A stretch of 64,000 nt of DNA from Bacteroidota bacterium. GTDB taxonomy: Bacteria; Bacteroidota; Bacteroidia; Bacteroidales; CAIWKO01. Made by a program: the position numbers and the translations under genes. Positions 16,671 through 25,996 of this stretch are shown here, piece after piece. The stretch is from assembly GCA_037133915.1 (NCBI GenBank), contig JBAXND010000009.1, positions 1 through 64,000 on the forward strand, given 5' to 3'. The notes beneath the pieces are model-generated. The model was given only the letters and a program-made list of their open reading frames with translations, was not told where the DNA came from and did not search any database. Position 1 is the stretch's first letter; the number at the start of each line of letters is the position of its first letter.

Positions 16671-16808
16671 TTAATTTATTATCTGAAGGGCTTTTTTGCT
16701 TTTCAACACACGGGATAGCATAGCAACACCCTGTTCGGTAAATGAAAAGGGAGCTGCTGGACTGAATTTCACGGTTTCGGGCAGATTATCACAATTTGTG
16801 ATAACAAC
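16671..16808 (-). pseudogene. ORF6N-domain protein fragment
   Basis: A 45-codon remnant: ITNCDNLPETVKFSP, then FTEQGVAMLSRVLKSKKA, the conserved middle of phage-type ORF6N proteins (PYAFTEQGVAMLS). It has no start or N-terminal part and stops early. It differs from the neighbouring ORF6N gene, so at least two such genes contributed to this locus. It lies 8 bases after hipT in the opposite direction. Confidence 0.65.
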
Positions 16809-16874
16809 AGCATTTATTCCCTTTGTTCATGCCCTTGGTTAATAACATCAATAAAAAACCTTAAATAATGGTTT

Positions 16875-17421
16875 TCATATGCTCTTTTTAAATCCGATTT
16901 GCTTTCTTCTTTTCTGTTCCGTGTCCTGTTTATCTTTTTGTAAAAGGTAATTGATGGCCTCGTAAACATCCTTAAATTGTTTGTTGTATTTTGTTTCAAG
17001 CTCTAACAGTTTTTGAGTAAGGTCTTTATGGGATAAAGCGTATTGCCTGATGAATACAAAGGCTCGCATAATGGCAATGTTAACTTCAATAGCTTTATCG
17101 GAATTTAAAATACCGCTCAGCATGGCTAACCCTTGTTCTGTAAAGGCATAGGGCAAATATTTAGTGTATTCCTCTGCCTTTTTCTAAGGTTTCATTTTGC
17201 AACCTTTGAGCGTTTGAGGTTTCAATTTGTAACCTCAAACTTTCCCATTCATGCTTTGTGAGTTGAAACATGAAATCGGTCGGAAACCGTTTTAAATTCC
17301 TTTTAACGGCAAGATTTAGATTTTTGGTTTGTACTTCGTACATTTCAGCGAGGTCAAAGTCTAACATTATCCTTTGTTCTCTGATTTCATAGATTTTTGT
17401 TTGAATTTTTTGTAATTGCAT
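16875..17421 (-). pseudogene. ORF6N DNA-binding protein, frameshifted
   Basis: The first frame (17421 to 17161) begins MQLQKIQTKIYEIREQRIML and gives the N-terminal ORF6N domain (LDFDLAEMYEV, RFPTDFMFQLT). It stops after EKGRGIH. The protein resumes in another frame with KYLPYAFTEQGLAMLSGIL and runs to a coiled-coil C-terminus (LLELETKYNKQF). The junction around 17157-17185 contains AAAAAGG, so a single-base indel is likely. ORF6N domains are found in phage and element regulators. The 3' part is duplicated at 14944-15034. Confidence 0.75.
16892..16982. repeat. 91-bp direct repeat, right copy
   Basis: Matches 14944-15034 at 89 of 91 positions. This copy is inside the 3' coding part of the frameshifted ORF6N gene, so it is likely the original and the left copy a duplication made when the hip block arrived or was duplicated. 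Confidence 0.9.
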
Positions 17422-17491
17422 AGTGTTTTTGTTTTTTTTGTTTTTAAAAGAAATTTCAATGAACGGTTGGAAGGTTTGCGTACCATTCGAT

Positions 17492-18877
17492 TTATTTGCC
17501 AATACAGAATTTGCTGAAAACGTTGTCAAGCAGCTCTTCTGTGCTAACTTCACCGGTGATGGTGCCCAGGTGGTGCAGTGCCAGATGAAGGTCGGTTGAG
17601 ATAAGGTCGGAGGGCAAACCGGCTAAAAATCCATGCTCAATATTTTCAATGCTTGTGATAATGGCCGTAAGCGCTTCGTAATGACGTGCATTGGAAACAG
17701 TGGCGTTGTCATCATATTTTTCAACATCCGCTGACTTCAACAGGCTTTCAGTTATCAATTGAATGTTTTCATTGCGCCGTGCCGAAATAAAGATGGTTTC
17801 CATCTCAACAAGCTCCGCGAAATTATGCGGAGTTTCAAATAATAAATCTGTTTTATTGGCAATGATGATGAAGCGTTTTTTGCCATGTTCAATATGTTCA
17901 GCGAAGTCTTGTAATTCCTGTTTTATTTCTTCGGCAGAGGTGGTGCTGATATCGACAACATAAAGAATTACCTGAGCCTGATTCATTTTTTCGTACGTCT
18001 TGCCGATGCCCAGATTCTCTACAAAATCACGTGTACTGCGCAGTCCGGCCGTATCAATAAATCGAAAAGCAATGCCGCCAATCACCATCACATCTTCAAC
18101 GGCATCGCGGGTTGTTCCGGCAACTTCCGAAACAAGCGCTTTTTCTTCATTCAGTATAGCATTCAGAAGTGTCGATTTTCCAACATTTGGTTTGCCGATA
18201 ATGGCAACCGGTATACCGTGTTTTAAAACGTTGCCCCGGGCAAATGAGGAAGCGAGTTTGTTAACTTCCGATTTAATGGTCTCAAGCAGTTCGTTCAATT
18301 GCTTGCGGTTCGCAAATTCCACGTCTTCCTCACTGAAATCAAGTTCTAACTCAATTAGTGAAGCAAAATCAACCAACTTCTGCCGGAGCTCTTTTAGGCG
18401 CGATGAAAACCCGCCCCGCATCTGTGTGAGCGCCAGCGCGTGTGATGCATCAGAATTTGATGCTATTAGGTCGGCAACGGCTTCTGCCTGCGACAAATCA
18501 AATTTACCATTTAGAAATGCCCGCAATGTAAATTCTCCGGGACGTGCCATCCTCAATCCTTCAGAAGACAGTAGTTCCAGCACTTTCTGAACAATGAACA
18601 TAGAGCCATGAACAGAAATTTCAGCAATATTTTCGCCCGTATACGAATGAGGTGCTTTAAACAATGAAACAAGCACTTTGTCAATAAGGACTTCACCATG
18701 ATACAGAGAACCGAGATGCACCTGATGGGACGCGCTTTTAAGAAGGTCAGTTTTTTTTCGCAACGGCCTGAATATTCTCGTCATTACAATAAATGCATCG
18801 TTGCCCGAAATGCGTATCACGGCAATAGCGCTTTTACCCGGAGGCGTTGCCGGTGCGAAAATTGTGTCTTGGTTCAT
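17492..18877 (-). CDS. mnmE: tRNA modification GTPase MnmE (TrmE)
   Basis: A 461-residue GTPase that, with MnmG, forms 5-carboxymethylaminomethyl-uridine at tRNA wobble position 34. The N-terminal folate-binding domain opens DTIFAPATPPGKSAIAVIR; the G domain (about 220-375) has GKPNVGKST, DTAGLR and NKTD; and the essential C-terminal FCIGK is intact. A TAATTTTG box at 18900-18907 on the minus strand is 22 bases before the ATG. Downstream ORF6N debris begins 70 bases after its end and did not damage it. Confidence 0.95.
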   Translation of the reverse strand: MNQDTIFAPATPPGKSAIAVIRISGNDAFIVMTRIFRPLRKKTDLLKSASHQVHLGSLYHGEVLIDKVLVSLFKAPHSYTGENIAEISVHGSMFIVQKVLELLSSEGLRMARPGEFTLRAFLNGKFDLSQAEAVADLIASNSDASHALALTQMRGGFSSRLKELRQKLVDFASLIELELDFSEEDVEFANRKQLNELLETIKSEVNKLASSFARGNVLKHGIPVAIIGKPNVGKSTLLNAILNEEKALVSEVAGTTRDAVEDVMVIGGIAFRFIDTAGLRSTRDFVENLGIGKTYEKMNQAQVILYVVDISTTSAEEIKQELQDFAEHIEHGKKRFIIIANKTDLLFETPHNFAELVEMETIFISARRNENIQLITESLLKSADVEKYDDNATVSNARHYEALTAIITSIENIEHGFLAGLPSDLISTDLHLALHHLGTITGEVSTEELLDNVFSKFCIGK

Positions 18878-19048
18878 CGTCCTGTTTTTTCTGTAGATAC
18901 AAAATTACAAATTTTAAAGGAGCATCATGACAATCACTGTGTGAAGTGCCTGAAGTTTGAAGTGCCTGTCCGTCTTCTGACTTCTCTTCTTAAACTTCAA
19001 ACTCCATACTTCAAACTATTTTCTATCTTTGTAACAGCACTCATTGTT

Positions 19049-19813
19049 ATGATACAAGGAAAAAAGATTATTGTAGTAATGCCTGCATACAATGCAGGAA
19101 AAACACTTGAAACGACCTATGGTGAAATCCCTTTCGACATGGTTGACGATGTGATTGTGGTTGATGATGCCAGTACCGACAATACTACGGAGGTGGCGCT
19201 GAGATTGGGAATTACACACATTAAAAGGCACGAAGTAAACAAGGGCTATGGCGGCAATCAGAAAAGCTGTTACCAAATGGCACTGGGAATGGGTGCCGAT
19301 ATTGTTATTATGGTTCATCCCGATTACCAATACACACCAAAGCTTATTCCGTCGATGGCATGGATGATTGCCAACGGATTGTATCATGTTGTGCTGGGAA
19401 GCCGAATACTCGGGCGCGGAGCGCTCAGCGGTGGCATGCCGCGTTACAAATACTTTTTTAACCGCATTCTCACGTTCTTCCAGAATTTGTTGATGAAGCA
19501 AAAACTCTCGGAGTACCACACCGGATACAGAGCATTTTCACGTGAGGTTCTTGAAAAAATCAATTTCATGAACAATTCCGATGATTTTGTTTTTGATAAC
19601 CAGATGCTGGCTCAGATTTTCTACGCGGGATATGAAATTGCCGAAGTTACCTGCCCAACAAAATACTTCACGGATGCTTCATCTATCAACTTCAGGCGGA
19701 GCAGCAAGTACGGACTGGGCGTAATGAAAACAGCAATTTGCTATTTTCTGCAGAAACTGCGTCTCGCAAAATTCCGTATCTTTGAAACCAATAATAAGGA
19801 AAAAGCCGCGTAA
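19049..19813 (+). CDS. Glycosyltransferase family 2
   Basis: A 254-residue GT-A enzyme, resembling polyprenyl-phosphate sugar synthases but without a C-terminal membrane domain. Motifs: VVMPAYNAGKTLETTY at the N-terminus, VVDDASTDNT (first Asp pair), MVHPDYQYTP (metal-binding D-x-D position), GSRILGRG and YHTGYRAFSRE. The ATG at 19049 matches the family's start; the longer upstream frame lies across the mnmE promoter region. A TATCTTTG box (19024-19031) is 17 bases before it. The following methyltransferase and rhomboid genes are in the same direction, likely one operon. The substrate is unknown. Confidence 0.85.
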   Translation: MIQGKKIIVVMPAYNAGKTLETTYGEIPFDMVDDVIVVDDASTDNTTEVALRLGITHIKRHEVNKGYGGNQKSCYQMALGMGADIVIMVHPDYQYTPKLIPSMAWMIANGLYHVVLGSRILGRGALSGGMPRYKYFFNRILTFFQNLLMKQKLSEYHTGYRAFSREVLEKINFMNNSDDFVFDNQMLAQIFYAGYEIAEVTCPTKYFTDASSINFRRSSKYGLGVMKTAICYFLQKLRLAKFRIFETNNKEKAA

Positions 19814-19853
19814 TTTTAATTGCCGGCAAAATTCTGATAAAAAATCTGTTACA

Positions 19854-20843
19854 TTGGCAAAAAAAGTTGAAACGGTTTATGACGAAGTAAGTATCTGTGG
19901 CTTCTGCACTACTACAGAAAGTCATATTCTATATCCCACCAATGATATTTTCGGAAATAATTACACGATAAACAAGTGTCACAGATGCCGCGCCATTTTT
20001 TTAGCGCCCAGGCCTACGAAAGAAATTCTTGAAAAGGCTTATGATGACACCTATTATGGACCGGGAGAAAAAAAATTCTCAGCACCTTTCATTGAGAACA
20101 TTATTGATTATTTCAGGATGGGCAGGGCAAAACGTCTCGCCCGTTTTCTGCATGAAGATTCAAATGTGCTTGACATCGGCTGCGGCAATGGCCGTTTTCT
20201 GAAGTATTTGCAGAAATGCGGAAAATTTAATCTTTTCGGGACTGAGATGGAAGGTCGTGCGGCACAGCGTGCGCTGCAGATTCCTGGCATCGACATTAAA
20301 ATTGGTTCATTGTTGAACCATGATTTTACCAATGAACAGTTTGATGCGATTACCATGTTTCATGTGTTTGAACATCTCGATGATCCAAGGCAAACGCTCG
20401 AAGAAGTTACACGCTTACTGAGCCACAATGGTACATTGGTCATGTCATTTCCAAATATACACAGCTTTCAGAGCCGAACATTTAAAGGTAAATGGTTTCA
20501 CTTAGATCCACCACGCCATCTCTTCTTTTTCGGCCATCGCGATTTTATAAAAATGATGAGTAAATACGGTTTTGTTTTTGTAAAACGCAAAGACCGTTCA
20601 TTTGAACAGAATCCTTTCGGCATGATACAATCAATCCTCAATGTATTCTTCAAAAGAAGGGAACTACTCTATGAGCGATTGAAAGGGAACAAGGCATATG
20701 CCCGTTGCAATGTGGCACAACTGATTCTGCAGTATGCATTTTTTATTTTTCTTTTCCCTGTGTGTATGATTTTCGATTATGTTGCATCGTTTATGTCGCG
20801 CGGTGCAACCGTTGAATATACCTTCATCAAAGCGATGCACTAA
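19854..20843 (+). CDS. Class I SAM-dependent methyltransferase with N-terminal zinc site
   Basis: About 330 residues. The N-terminal CGFCTTTES ... CHRCRAIF supplies four Cys for a zinc ribbon, as in sugar C-methyltransferase-like proteins. The methyltransferase core has VLDIGCGNGRFL (SAM-binding motif I), ITMFHVFEHLDD and the C-terminal GTLVMSFPN. A hydrophobic tail near the end may associate with membrane. No ATG start exists: TTG at 19854 is chosen because the alternative TTG at 19782 overlaps the preceding gene and a TATCTTTG box (19777-19784). Context with GT2 suggests polysaccharide or glycolipid modification. Confidence 0.75.
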   Translation: MAKKVETVYDEVSICGFCTTTESHILYPTNDIFGNNYTINKCHRCRAIFLAPRPTKEILEKAYDDTYYGPGEKKFSAPFIENIIDYFRMGRAKRLARFLHEDSNVLDIGCGNGRFLKYLQKCGKFNLFGTEMEGRAAQRALQIPGIDIKIGSLLNHDFTNEQFDAITMFHVFEHLDDPRQTLEEVTRLLSHNGTLVMSFPNIHSFQSRTFKGKWFHLDPPRHLFFFGHRDFIKMMSKYGFVFVKRKDRSFEQNPFGMIQSILNVFFKRRELLYERLKGNKAYARCNVAQLILQYAFFIFLFPVCMIFDYVASFMSRGATVEYTFIKAMH

Positions 20844-20863
20844 ACTTTAATCAATTATTATTT

Positions 20864-21511
20864 ATGTTAGACGGTTCGGCAACGGTTACCATCATCATTA
20901 TTATTATTACAGCTATTGTTTCGATTATTGGGTTTTCAAACAGAGAAGTGTTTTTCCGTTTGAAATTTAATCCGTTCAATGCGCTTCATTCAAAACAGTA
21001 TTATCGTTTTTTTACTTACGGGTTGCTGCATGCCGACTGGATGCACCTGCTCATTAATATGTTTGTATTGTATTCATTCGGTACTGTTGTAGAAAGCTTT
21101 TACAAGCATCCCGAAATATTTGCCGAAAAAGGAATCCTGTATTACATCTTGTTATACGTTGGTGGTATTTGTCTTTCAGTGCTGCCTTCATTCGGTAAGC
21201 AAAAGAATAATCCGGTTTACAATGCCGTGGGTGCATCGGGTGCCGTATCGGCTGTCGTTTTTGCGAGCATACTTTTTGCACCACTTAATAAAATTTATCT
21301 CTTTTTTATCCCTATTGGCGTGCCTGCGTTTATTTTTGGGATACTGTATCTCGTTTATTCCTGGTACATGGCAAAAAGGGGCAAGGGCAATATTGGGCAC
21401 GACGCACATTTCTGGGGCGCCGTGTATGGCGTCGTGTTTACTATTTGTTTAAAACCGATGCTGGCCTTGTATTTTTATGATCAGGTGCGCATGTTTTTTC
21501 AGAGCTTCTGA
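20864..21511 (+). CDS. Rhomboid intramembrane serine protease
   Basis: A 215-residue six-helix membrane protease. Motifs: HADWMHLLINMFVLYSFG in helix 2, the catalytic Ser in GASGAVSAV (helix 4) and the catalytic His in GHDAHFWGAVYG (helix 6). It cuts membrane proteins within the bilayer; its substrates are unknown. It follows the methyltransferase by 20 bases. Confidence 0.9.
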   Translation: MLDGSATVTIIIIIITAIVSIIGFSNREVFFRLKFNPFNALHSKQYYRFFTYGLLHADWMHLLINMFVLYSFGTVVESFYKHPEIFAEKGILYYILLYVGGICLSVLPSFGKQKNNPVYNAVGASGAVSAVVFASILFAPLNKIYLFFIPIGVPAFIFGILYLVYSWYMAKRGKGNIGHDAHFWGAVYGVVFTICLKPMLALYFYDQVRMFFQSF

Positions 21512-21526
21512 TTGCTGCCTTCCCTG

Positions 21527-22042
21527 CTAATCAAGGTCTCCGTATAGAATATGATGATAAAGTTCAAAGTTGTCTTCATCATGGCATACAAAAATTATTT
21601 TTTCAAATTCAGCGTCGCTTTCAAGGAATTGCATGGCCTCCTCGAGCGCAATACAGGCGGCTTCTTCTTTTGGAAAGCGGTAAACACCGGTGCTTATATT
21701 AGGAAAAGCAATAGATTTCAATCCGTATTGCCGTGCCAGTTGGAGCGATTTGCGATAGCAATCGGTGAGTAGCTGTTCCTCGCCAAACTTTCCGCCTTTC
21801 CATACGGGTCCAACGGTGTGAATAACAAAGCGGGCCGGCAAGTCATATCCTTTTGTAATTCTGGCCTGACCTGTATCACATCCATTCAGCCTGATACATT
21901 CTTCGAGCAAGCCCGGTCCTGCAGCCCGGTGAATAGCACCATCTACACCGCCACCACCCAACAGCGAACGGTTTGCAGCGTTCACAATTGCATCAACGGA
22001 TAATTTGGTGATGTCACCGTGGAACAGTTCAATCCTGCTCAT
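21527..22042 (-). CDS. Macro-domain ADP-ribose deacetylase
   Basis: A 171-residue single macro domain of the YmdB/MacroD class, which hydrolyses O-acetyl-ADP-ribose and can remove mono-ADP-ribose. Motifs: [25 protein letters not shown], with key Asn and Asp residues visible, [16 protein letters not shown] and [12 protein letters not shown]. Length is normal. It is convergent with the rhomboid gene (15-base gap). Confidence 0.92.
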   Translation of the reverse strand: MSRIELFHGDITKLSVDAIVNAANRSLLGGGGVDGAIHRAAGPGLLEECIRLNGCDTGQARITKGYDLPARFVIHTVGPVWKGGKFGEEQLLTDCYRKSLQLARQYGLKSIAFPNISTGVYRFPKEEAACIALEEAMQFLESDAEFEKIIFVCHDEDNFELYHHILYGDLD

Positions 22043-22066
22043 AATATAAAATAGGGTGTGTTATTA

Positions 22067-23482
22067 TTATCTGAAAAATCTGTCAAGGTCAACCAGAAAC
22101 ATAGTTCCGGTGCTCTCTTTAGCCTCACTAAAAATTGCGTGATATTTAAAGCGGTCGGGATTTCTTTTGCCAATACTGTCACGCATTTTATTCATAAATA
22201 TTTTCCAATGGGCAACGGTTGGTCCTGATGCAGGAAGCAGTCGGTAAATCAATGACATTTCGTACTTCATCATTTTGAAGTCATCCTGCAAAATATAAGT
22301 AATAATTGTAAGTAGCGAGTTTTCAAGCATTATCCAGCGACTCATGTCTGAAAGATAAGGTTTGAACGATCGACCACGCAACAGTTTGGCAGTAGCTTTG
22401 GCAAAATTTTGCTCATACGCATGTGCCAGTGCCTGCAAATAAAGGTAATAGAATTTGATTCGATTGCTGCTCGATTCAAAAAGCGCATCGGTAATGAACT
22501 CGCTCAGGTAGGGCGTAATTAATGGGAAGTGACGTTTGGCCACAAAGTCGTATGTTTTGGCATACAGATAATAGAACAGAACATTTTCATACATCTTCTG
22601 TCCTTTAATCTGTGAAGCAAACTGTTCGAGACGGTCAAGGTTGGCTGAGAAACGATCATGGTCGCCGACAAGCATATAATACTTGTTGAACAGGCATTCA
22701 AGCGCAAATTCACAATTTGGATAATGGAACTGTACCGTTGAGCTGAGGTAAAGATTCGATAAATAGTTAATCCATTCTTCAGTTTCTTCCGGCAGTGATT
22801 GCCCGGGCAGCTTTCTTTTTAAGTTGAAAGCCATCCAGCTGCTCATGTAAAAGAAATTTGAAACGTTCGAATTCAATTTGCTGTTCAATCCATCAACTTC
22901 ATTTAGGTAATGGATATTACTGTCGTTTATCAGATTATCGGGATAATAGAAAACATCCTGAAAATCAAGAATTATTTTATAAAAACGATGCTCCAGATTG
23001 TTGAAAATTTCAGCCTTGAGTTTCGCTTCTGCCATTAATTTGGCGTATAATTCCCGCGATTTCTGGTTATCAAAATTGAGCAAATGATAGATAAAATAAA
23101 CCTCGTAAACGCCATCATAAATTTCGTACTGATTGCATTTTTTCAGCAAATCTTTTAATTCGCGTTCCAGCAATTGATGATCGGGTGAGTAGAGCAACAC
23201 CCTTAGATTTTCTATCCGCTCTTTGGTTTGAATAATTGCATTCTTGCCATGATGAAGCCTGAACTCGAGAATATCTTCAAGCAAGCGGTGTTTCAGAGTG
23301 TAGAACGCACTTACATTACCCTGATACCCCAGATCTTTGATAATCTTTTCATACTTCAAATCTCTACTTGTCTTGATAGCAGCCAGAAGCCGAACTTTTT
23401 GATTATTCGACTTTAACTTCTTCATCAACTGTTGGAAGTCTTCCTGCTGGAGGTTTTTTACAGAAAGCGACAACAAATCCAT
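22067..23482 (-). CDS. Helical protein of unknown function
   Basis: A 471-residue cytosolic protein predicted almost wholly alpha-helical, with repeated amphipathic helix pairs (for example LKKCNQYEIYDGVYEVYF, ALAHAYEQNFAKATAKLL) suggestive of TPR-like solenoids. No catalytic motif, signal peptide or membrane segment is seen. It lies 24 bases before the macro-domain gene in the same direction and may be cotranscribed with it. Confidence 0.6.
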   Translation of the reverse strand: MDLLSLSVKNLQQEDFQQLMKKLKSNNQKVRLLAAIKTSRDLKYEKIIKDLGYQGNVSAFYTLKHRLLEDILEFRLHHGKNAIIQTKERIENLRVLLYSPDHQLLERELKDLLKKCNQYEIYDGVYEVYFIYHLLNFDNQKSRELYAKLMAEAKLKAEIFNNLEHRFYKIILDFQDVFYYPDNLINDSNIHYLNEVDGLNSKLNSNVSNFFYMSSWMAFNLKRKLPGQSLPEETEEWINYLSNLYLSSTVQFHYPNCEFALECLFNKYYMLVGDHDRFSANLDRLEQFASQIKGQKMYENVLFYYLYAKTYDFVAKRHFPLITPYLSEFITDALFESSSNRIKFYYLYLQALAHAYEQNFAKATAKLLRGRSFKPYLSDMSRWIMLENSLLTIITYILQDDFKMMKYEMSLIYRLLPASGPTVAHWKIFMNKMRDSIGKRNPDRFKYHAIFSEAKESTGTMFLVDLDRFFR

Positions 23483-23592
23483 AGCACAAGCGTTTTTGAG
23501 AGCACTAATTTACGATATTTTCATAAAATAGTTACATTTTATTTGGTGATTATTCGCAGCAATTGTCTGAAATTTCGAAAAGTGTTTCGGAA

Positions 23593-24384
23593 TTATTTAA
23601 AATATTTTGAAAGAATTCCGCAGAATTGTTTGTGGATAAATCCGTTTGTAGCGATTATTTCTTTACCGAAAATATATTTGCCGTCGCTCTTAAAATCTGT
23701 AACATGACCTCCGGCCTCCTGAACGATTATTGAACCTGCCGCTACATCCCAGGCGCTGAGTCCATATTCGTAAAAACCTTCGTACCGTCCGCATGCTACG
23801 TAAGCCAAATCTACTGCTGCCGAACCAAGCCTGCGGATGCCGTGAGTGTCAAACATCAAGGCCTTAAACAGTTCAACAAATTCGCTGATGTGCGAAAAAT
23901 CGCGTGACGGAAATCCAGTTGCAAGGACCGAATCACCTACATTACTAAGCGCTGAAACCTTGATTGGCTTGCCATTTAACCATGCTCCGCCTCCGGCCCA
24001 TGCATAAAAACATTCGTCAAGATTAGGCTCGTAAATAACCCCAAGCACAATTTTGTTTCGGTGCATCAATGCTAAACTTACACAGTAAAGAGGAACGCCA
24101 TGTATATAATTGGTGGTACCGTCGAGGGGATCAATAATCCAGGTGAACTCGCGGCCATCAATGTGTATGGTGTTTTCTTCAGTAAGAAATCCTGCATCAG
24201 GCACGAGCGCTGAAAGTCCTTCAACAACCATCTTTTCCGACTGTTTGTCGACGTATGTGACAAAATCGTTTTCGGCTTTTGAAATGATATCGGAGAATTG
24301 AAGATGGTGTATCTCTTCCTTAAGGAAACGCCCTGCACCTCTCGCCACACCGCACACATCCTGGCAAAGTTTTTGTAAATCCAT
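23593..24384 (-). CDS. Inositol monophosphatase family (SuhB-like)
   Basis: A 263-residue Mg-dependent, Li-sensitive phosphatase. Metal and catalytic motifs: FLTEENTI (Glu), WIIDPLDGTTNYIHG (DPxDGT) and SAWDVAAGSIIVQEAGG. The ATG at 24384 (MDLQKLCQD) is preferred over the longer TTG-initiated frame. Substrates include inositol-1-phosphate and other small phosphates; SuhB also has a regulatory role in some bacteria. The gene stands alone. Confidence 0.9.
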   Translation of the reverse strand: MDLQKLCQDVCGVARGAGRFLKEEIHHLQFSDIISKAENDFVTYVDKQSEKMVVEGLSALVPDAGFLTEENTIHIDGREFTWIIDPLDGTTNYIHGVPLYCVSLALMHRNKIVLGVIYEPNLDECFYAWAGGGAWLNGKPIKVSALSNVGDSVLATGFPSRDFSHISEFVELFKALMFDTHGIRRLGSAAVDLAYVACGRYEGFYEYGLSAWDVAAGSIIVQEAGGHVTDFKSDGKYIFGKEIIATNGFIHKQFCGILSKYFK

Positions 24385-24542
24385 AGCACCTGAAAATTTT
24401 TCTGTTTGTCCGTATTCATTCACTTAAGTAAATGTTTGGTTCTAAAGTGTAAATAAAAGTAAACAAAATACAGTGTCGGTGGTTAATGGCTTCTTACATT
24501 TTCTTATTTTTGCAGATATTACTACCTCCATAAATATTGACT

Positions 24543-25973
24543 ATGATTACTTATTTGCTTAATTTTTTGATTAGTGCGGTTCTTCTCACTTCTGCTCAAC
24601 CGCAGTCTACAGCTGCAGGTTTTAAAATTAAGGTAAAGGTGAAAGGTCTTGCCGACAGTGCTTGCTATCTTGGAAATTATTACGGTCAGCACCAGTACAT
24701 CAAAGACACTGTTAAAGCCAATGCCGCGGGAGAACTGGTTTTTGAGGGAACCGAGGATTTGCCCGGCGGGATTTATTTTGTTGTACTTCCCAAAAAGAAA
24801 TTTTTTGAATTTATTGTGAATAAAGAACAGGTGTTCAGCCTCGAAACAGATACTTCTGATTTCGTTCGAAACATGAAGGTAAAAGGCTCGCCCGAAAACC
24901 AGCTGTTTTATGATTATCTGAGATTTATTTCGGATAAACAAAAGCAATATGAAGGACTGAAAGGTCATCTGGATAAGTTAAAGGATAATAAAGACTCAAC
25001 AGCTGTTATCCGTAAGCAAATGGACGATATTGATAAGTCTGTCCGCGATTATAAAACAAATTTAATCACCAATCATCCGGAAACATTTATGTCGCGCTTT
25101 ATGCTCGCATCCAAAGACCCGGATGTGCCCGATGCACCTATACTTTCAAACGGCCGCAAAGATTCAACGTTTACGTATTACTATTACCGCAATCATTACT
25201 GGGATAACATTGATTTCTCTGACGACCGCATTCTGCGCACACCGGTATTTTATAACCGGATTAAACAATATTTTGATAATGTTATTCCACAAATGCCCGA
25301 TTCAATTATTTTCGAATCAGACCGCATCATTGAAAAAGCAAGAGCCAATAAGGAGATGTTCAAGTATGTTATCTGGTATCTCACGTATACCTATGAAACG
25401 TCTGACGTGATGGGCTACGACGCTATTTTTGTTCATCTGGTTGAGAAATATTACATGACCAATCAGGCATACTGGATAAGTGCAAAAGTGCTGGAGAATA
25501 TTACCAAGCGGGCGATGAAACTCAAGCCTATTCTTATCGGGCAACCGGCGCCCAACATGATAATGCAGGATACTACATTGCAATTACGGTCTATGTATTC
25601 GCTCACGTCGCATTATACTATATTGCTCTTTTGGGACTGGTCGTGTGGCCATTGTAAAGCTGAGATGCCTAAGGTGAAAGAGTTTTACGAACAGAAAAAA
25701 GACTCTATGAATTTTGAGATTTTTGGTGTTTGTACCGACACGAATCTGATGGAGATGAAGAAATTTCTGCGGACCTATCAGATGCACTGGATCAACGTTA
25801 ACGGTCCGCGTACCATTACCGGGAATGCTTCGGAGGCATATGATATTTACAGTACACCCGTTATTTACCTGCTTGATGATAAAAAAGTTATTCTGGCAAA
25901 ACGGTTGAGTATTGAACAGGTAGCTGATTTTATCAGGCGCGATATGAAGCGCAGAAAAACCCTGAAACAGTGA
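24543..25973 (+). CDS. Exported thioredoxin-like protein (DUF4369/DUF5106/AhpC-TSA)
   Basis: A protein of about 476 residues. A signal peptide (MITYLLNFLISAVLLTSAQ) leads to a DUF4369-like beta domain (about 25-120), a helical DUF5106-like region and a C-terminal thioredoxin fold from about 340 with the redox motif SCGHC in FWDWSCGHCKAEMPKV. Bacteroidota use such proteins for periplasmic disulfide exchange. A TATTTTTG box (24505-24512) precedes it by 30 bases; the ATG at 24543 is chosen over a TTG two codons before. Confidence 0.85.
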   Translation: MITYLLNFLISAVLLTSAQPQSTAAGFKIKVKVKGLADSACYLGNYYGQHQYIKDTVKANAAGELVFEGTEDLPGGIYFVVLPKKKFFEFIVNKEQVFSLETDTSDFVRNMKVKGSPENQLFYDYLRFISDKQKQYEGLKGHLDKLKDNKDSTAVIRKQMDDIDKSVRDYKTNLITNHPETFMSRFMLASKDPDVPDAPILSNGRKDSTFTYYYYRNHYWDNIDFSDDRILRTPVFYNRIKQYFDNVIPQMPDSIIFESDRIIEKARANKEMFKYVIWYLTYTYETSDVMGYDAIFVHLVEKYYMTNQAYWISAKVLENITKRAMKLKPILIGQPAPNMIMQDTTLQLRSMYSLTSHYTILLFWDWSCGHCKAEMPKVKEFYEQKKDSMNFEIFGVCTDTNLMEMKKFLRTYQMHWINVNGPRTITGNASEAYDIYSTPVIYLLDDKKVILAKRLSIEQVADFIRRDMKRRKTLKQ

Positions 25974-25996
25974 TAGAATCAATAATTCTCTGAAAT

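Noticed and set aside
17157..17185. Programmed frameshift in the ORF6N gene
   Set aside because: AAAAAGG is present, but no proper slippery heptamer in the right phase or downstream structure is seen, and the gene lies among debris; an ordinary indel is simpler.
18000..18590. 196-codon rightward frame inside mnmE
   Set aside because: It is the antisense of the intact mnmE gene; the translation is low-complexity (Ser-rich) and has no domain.
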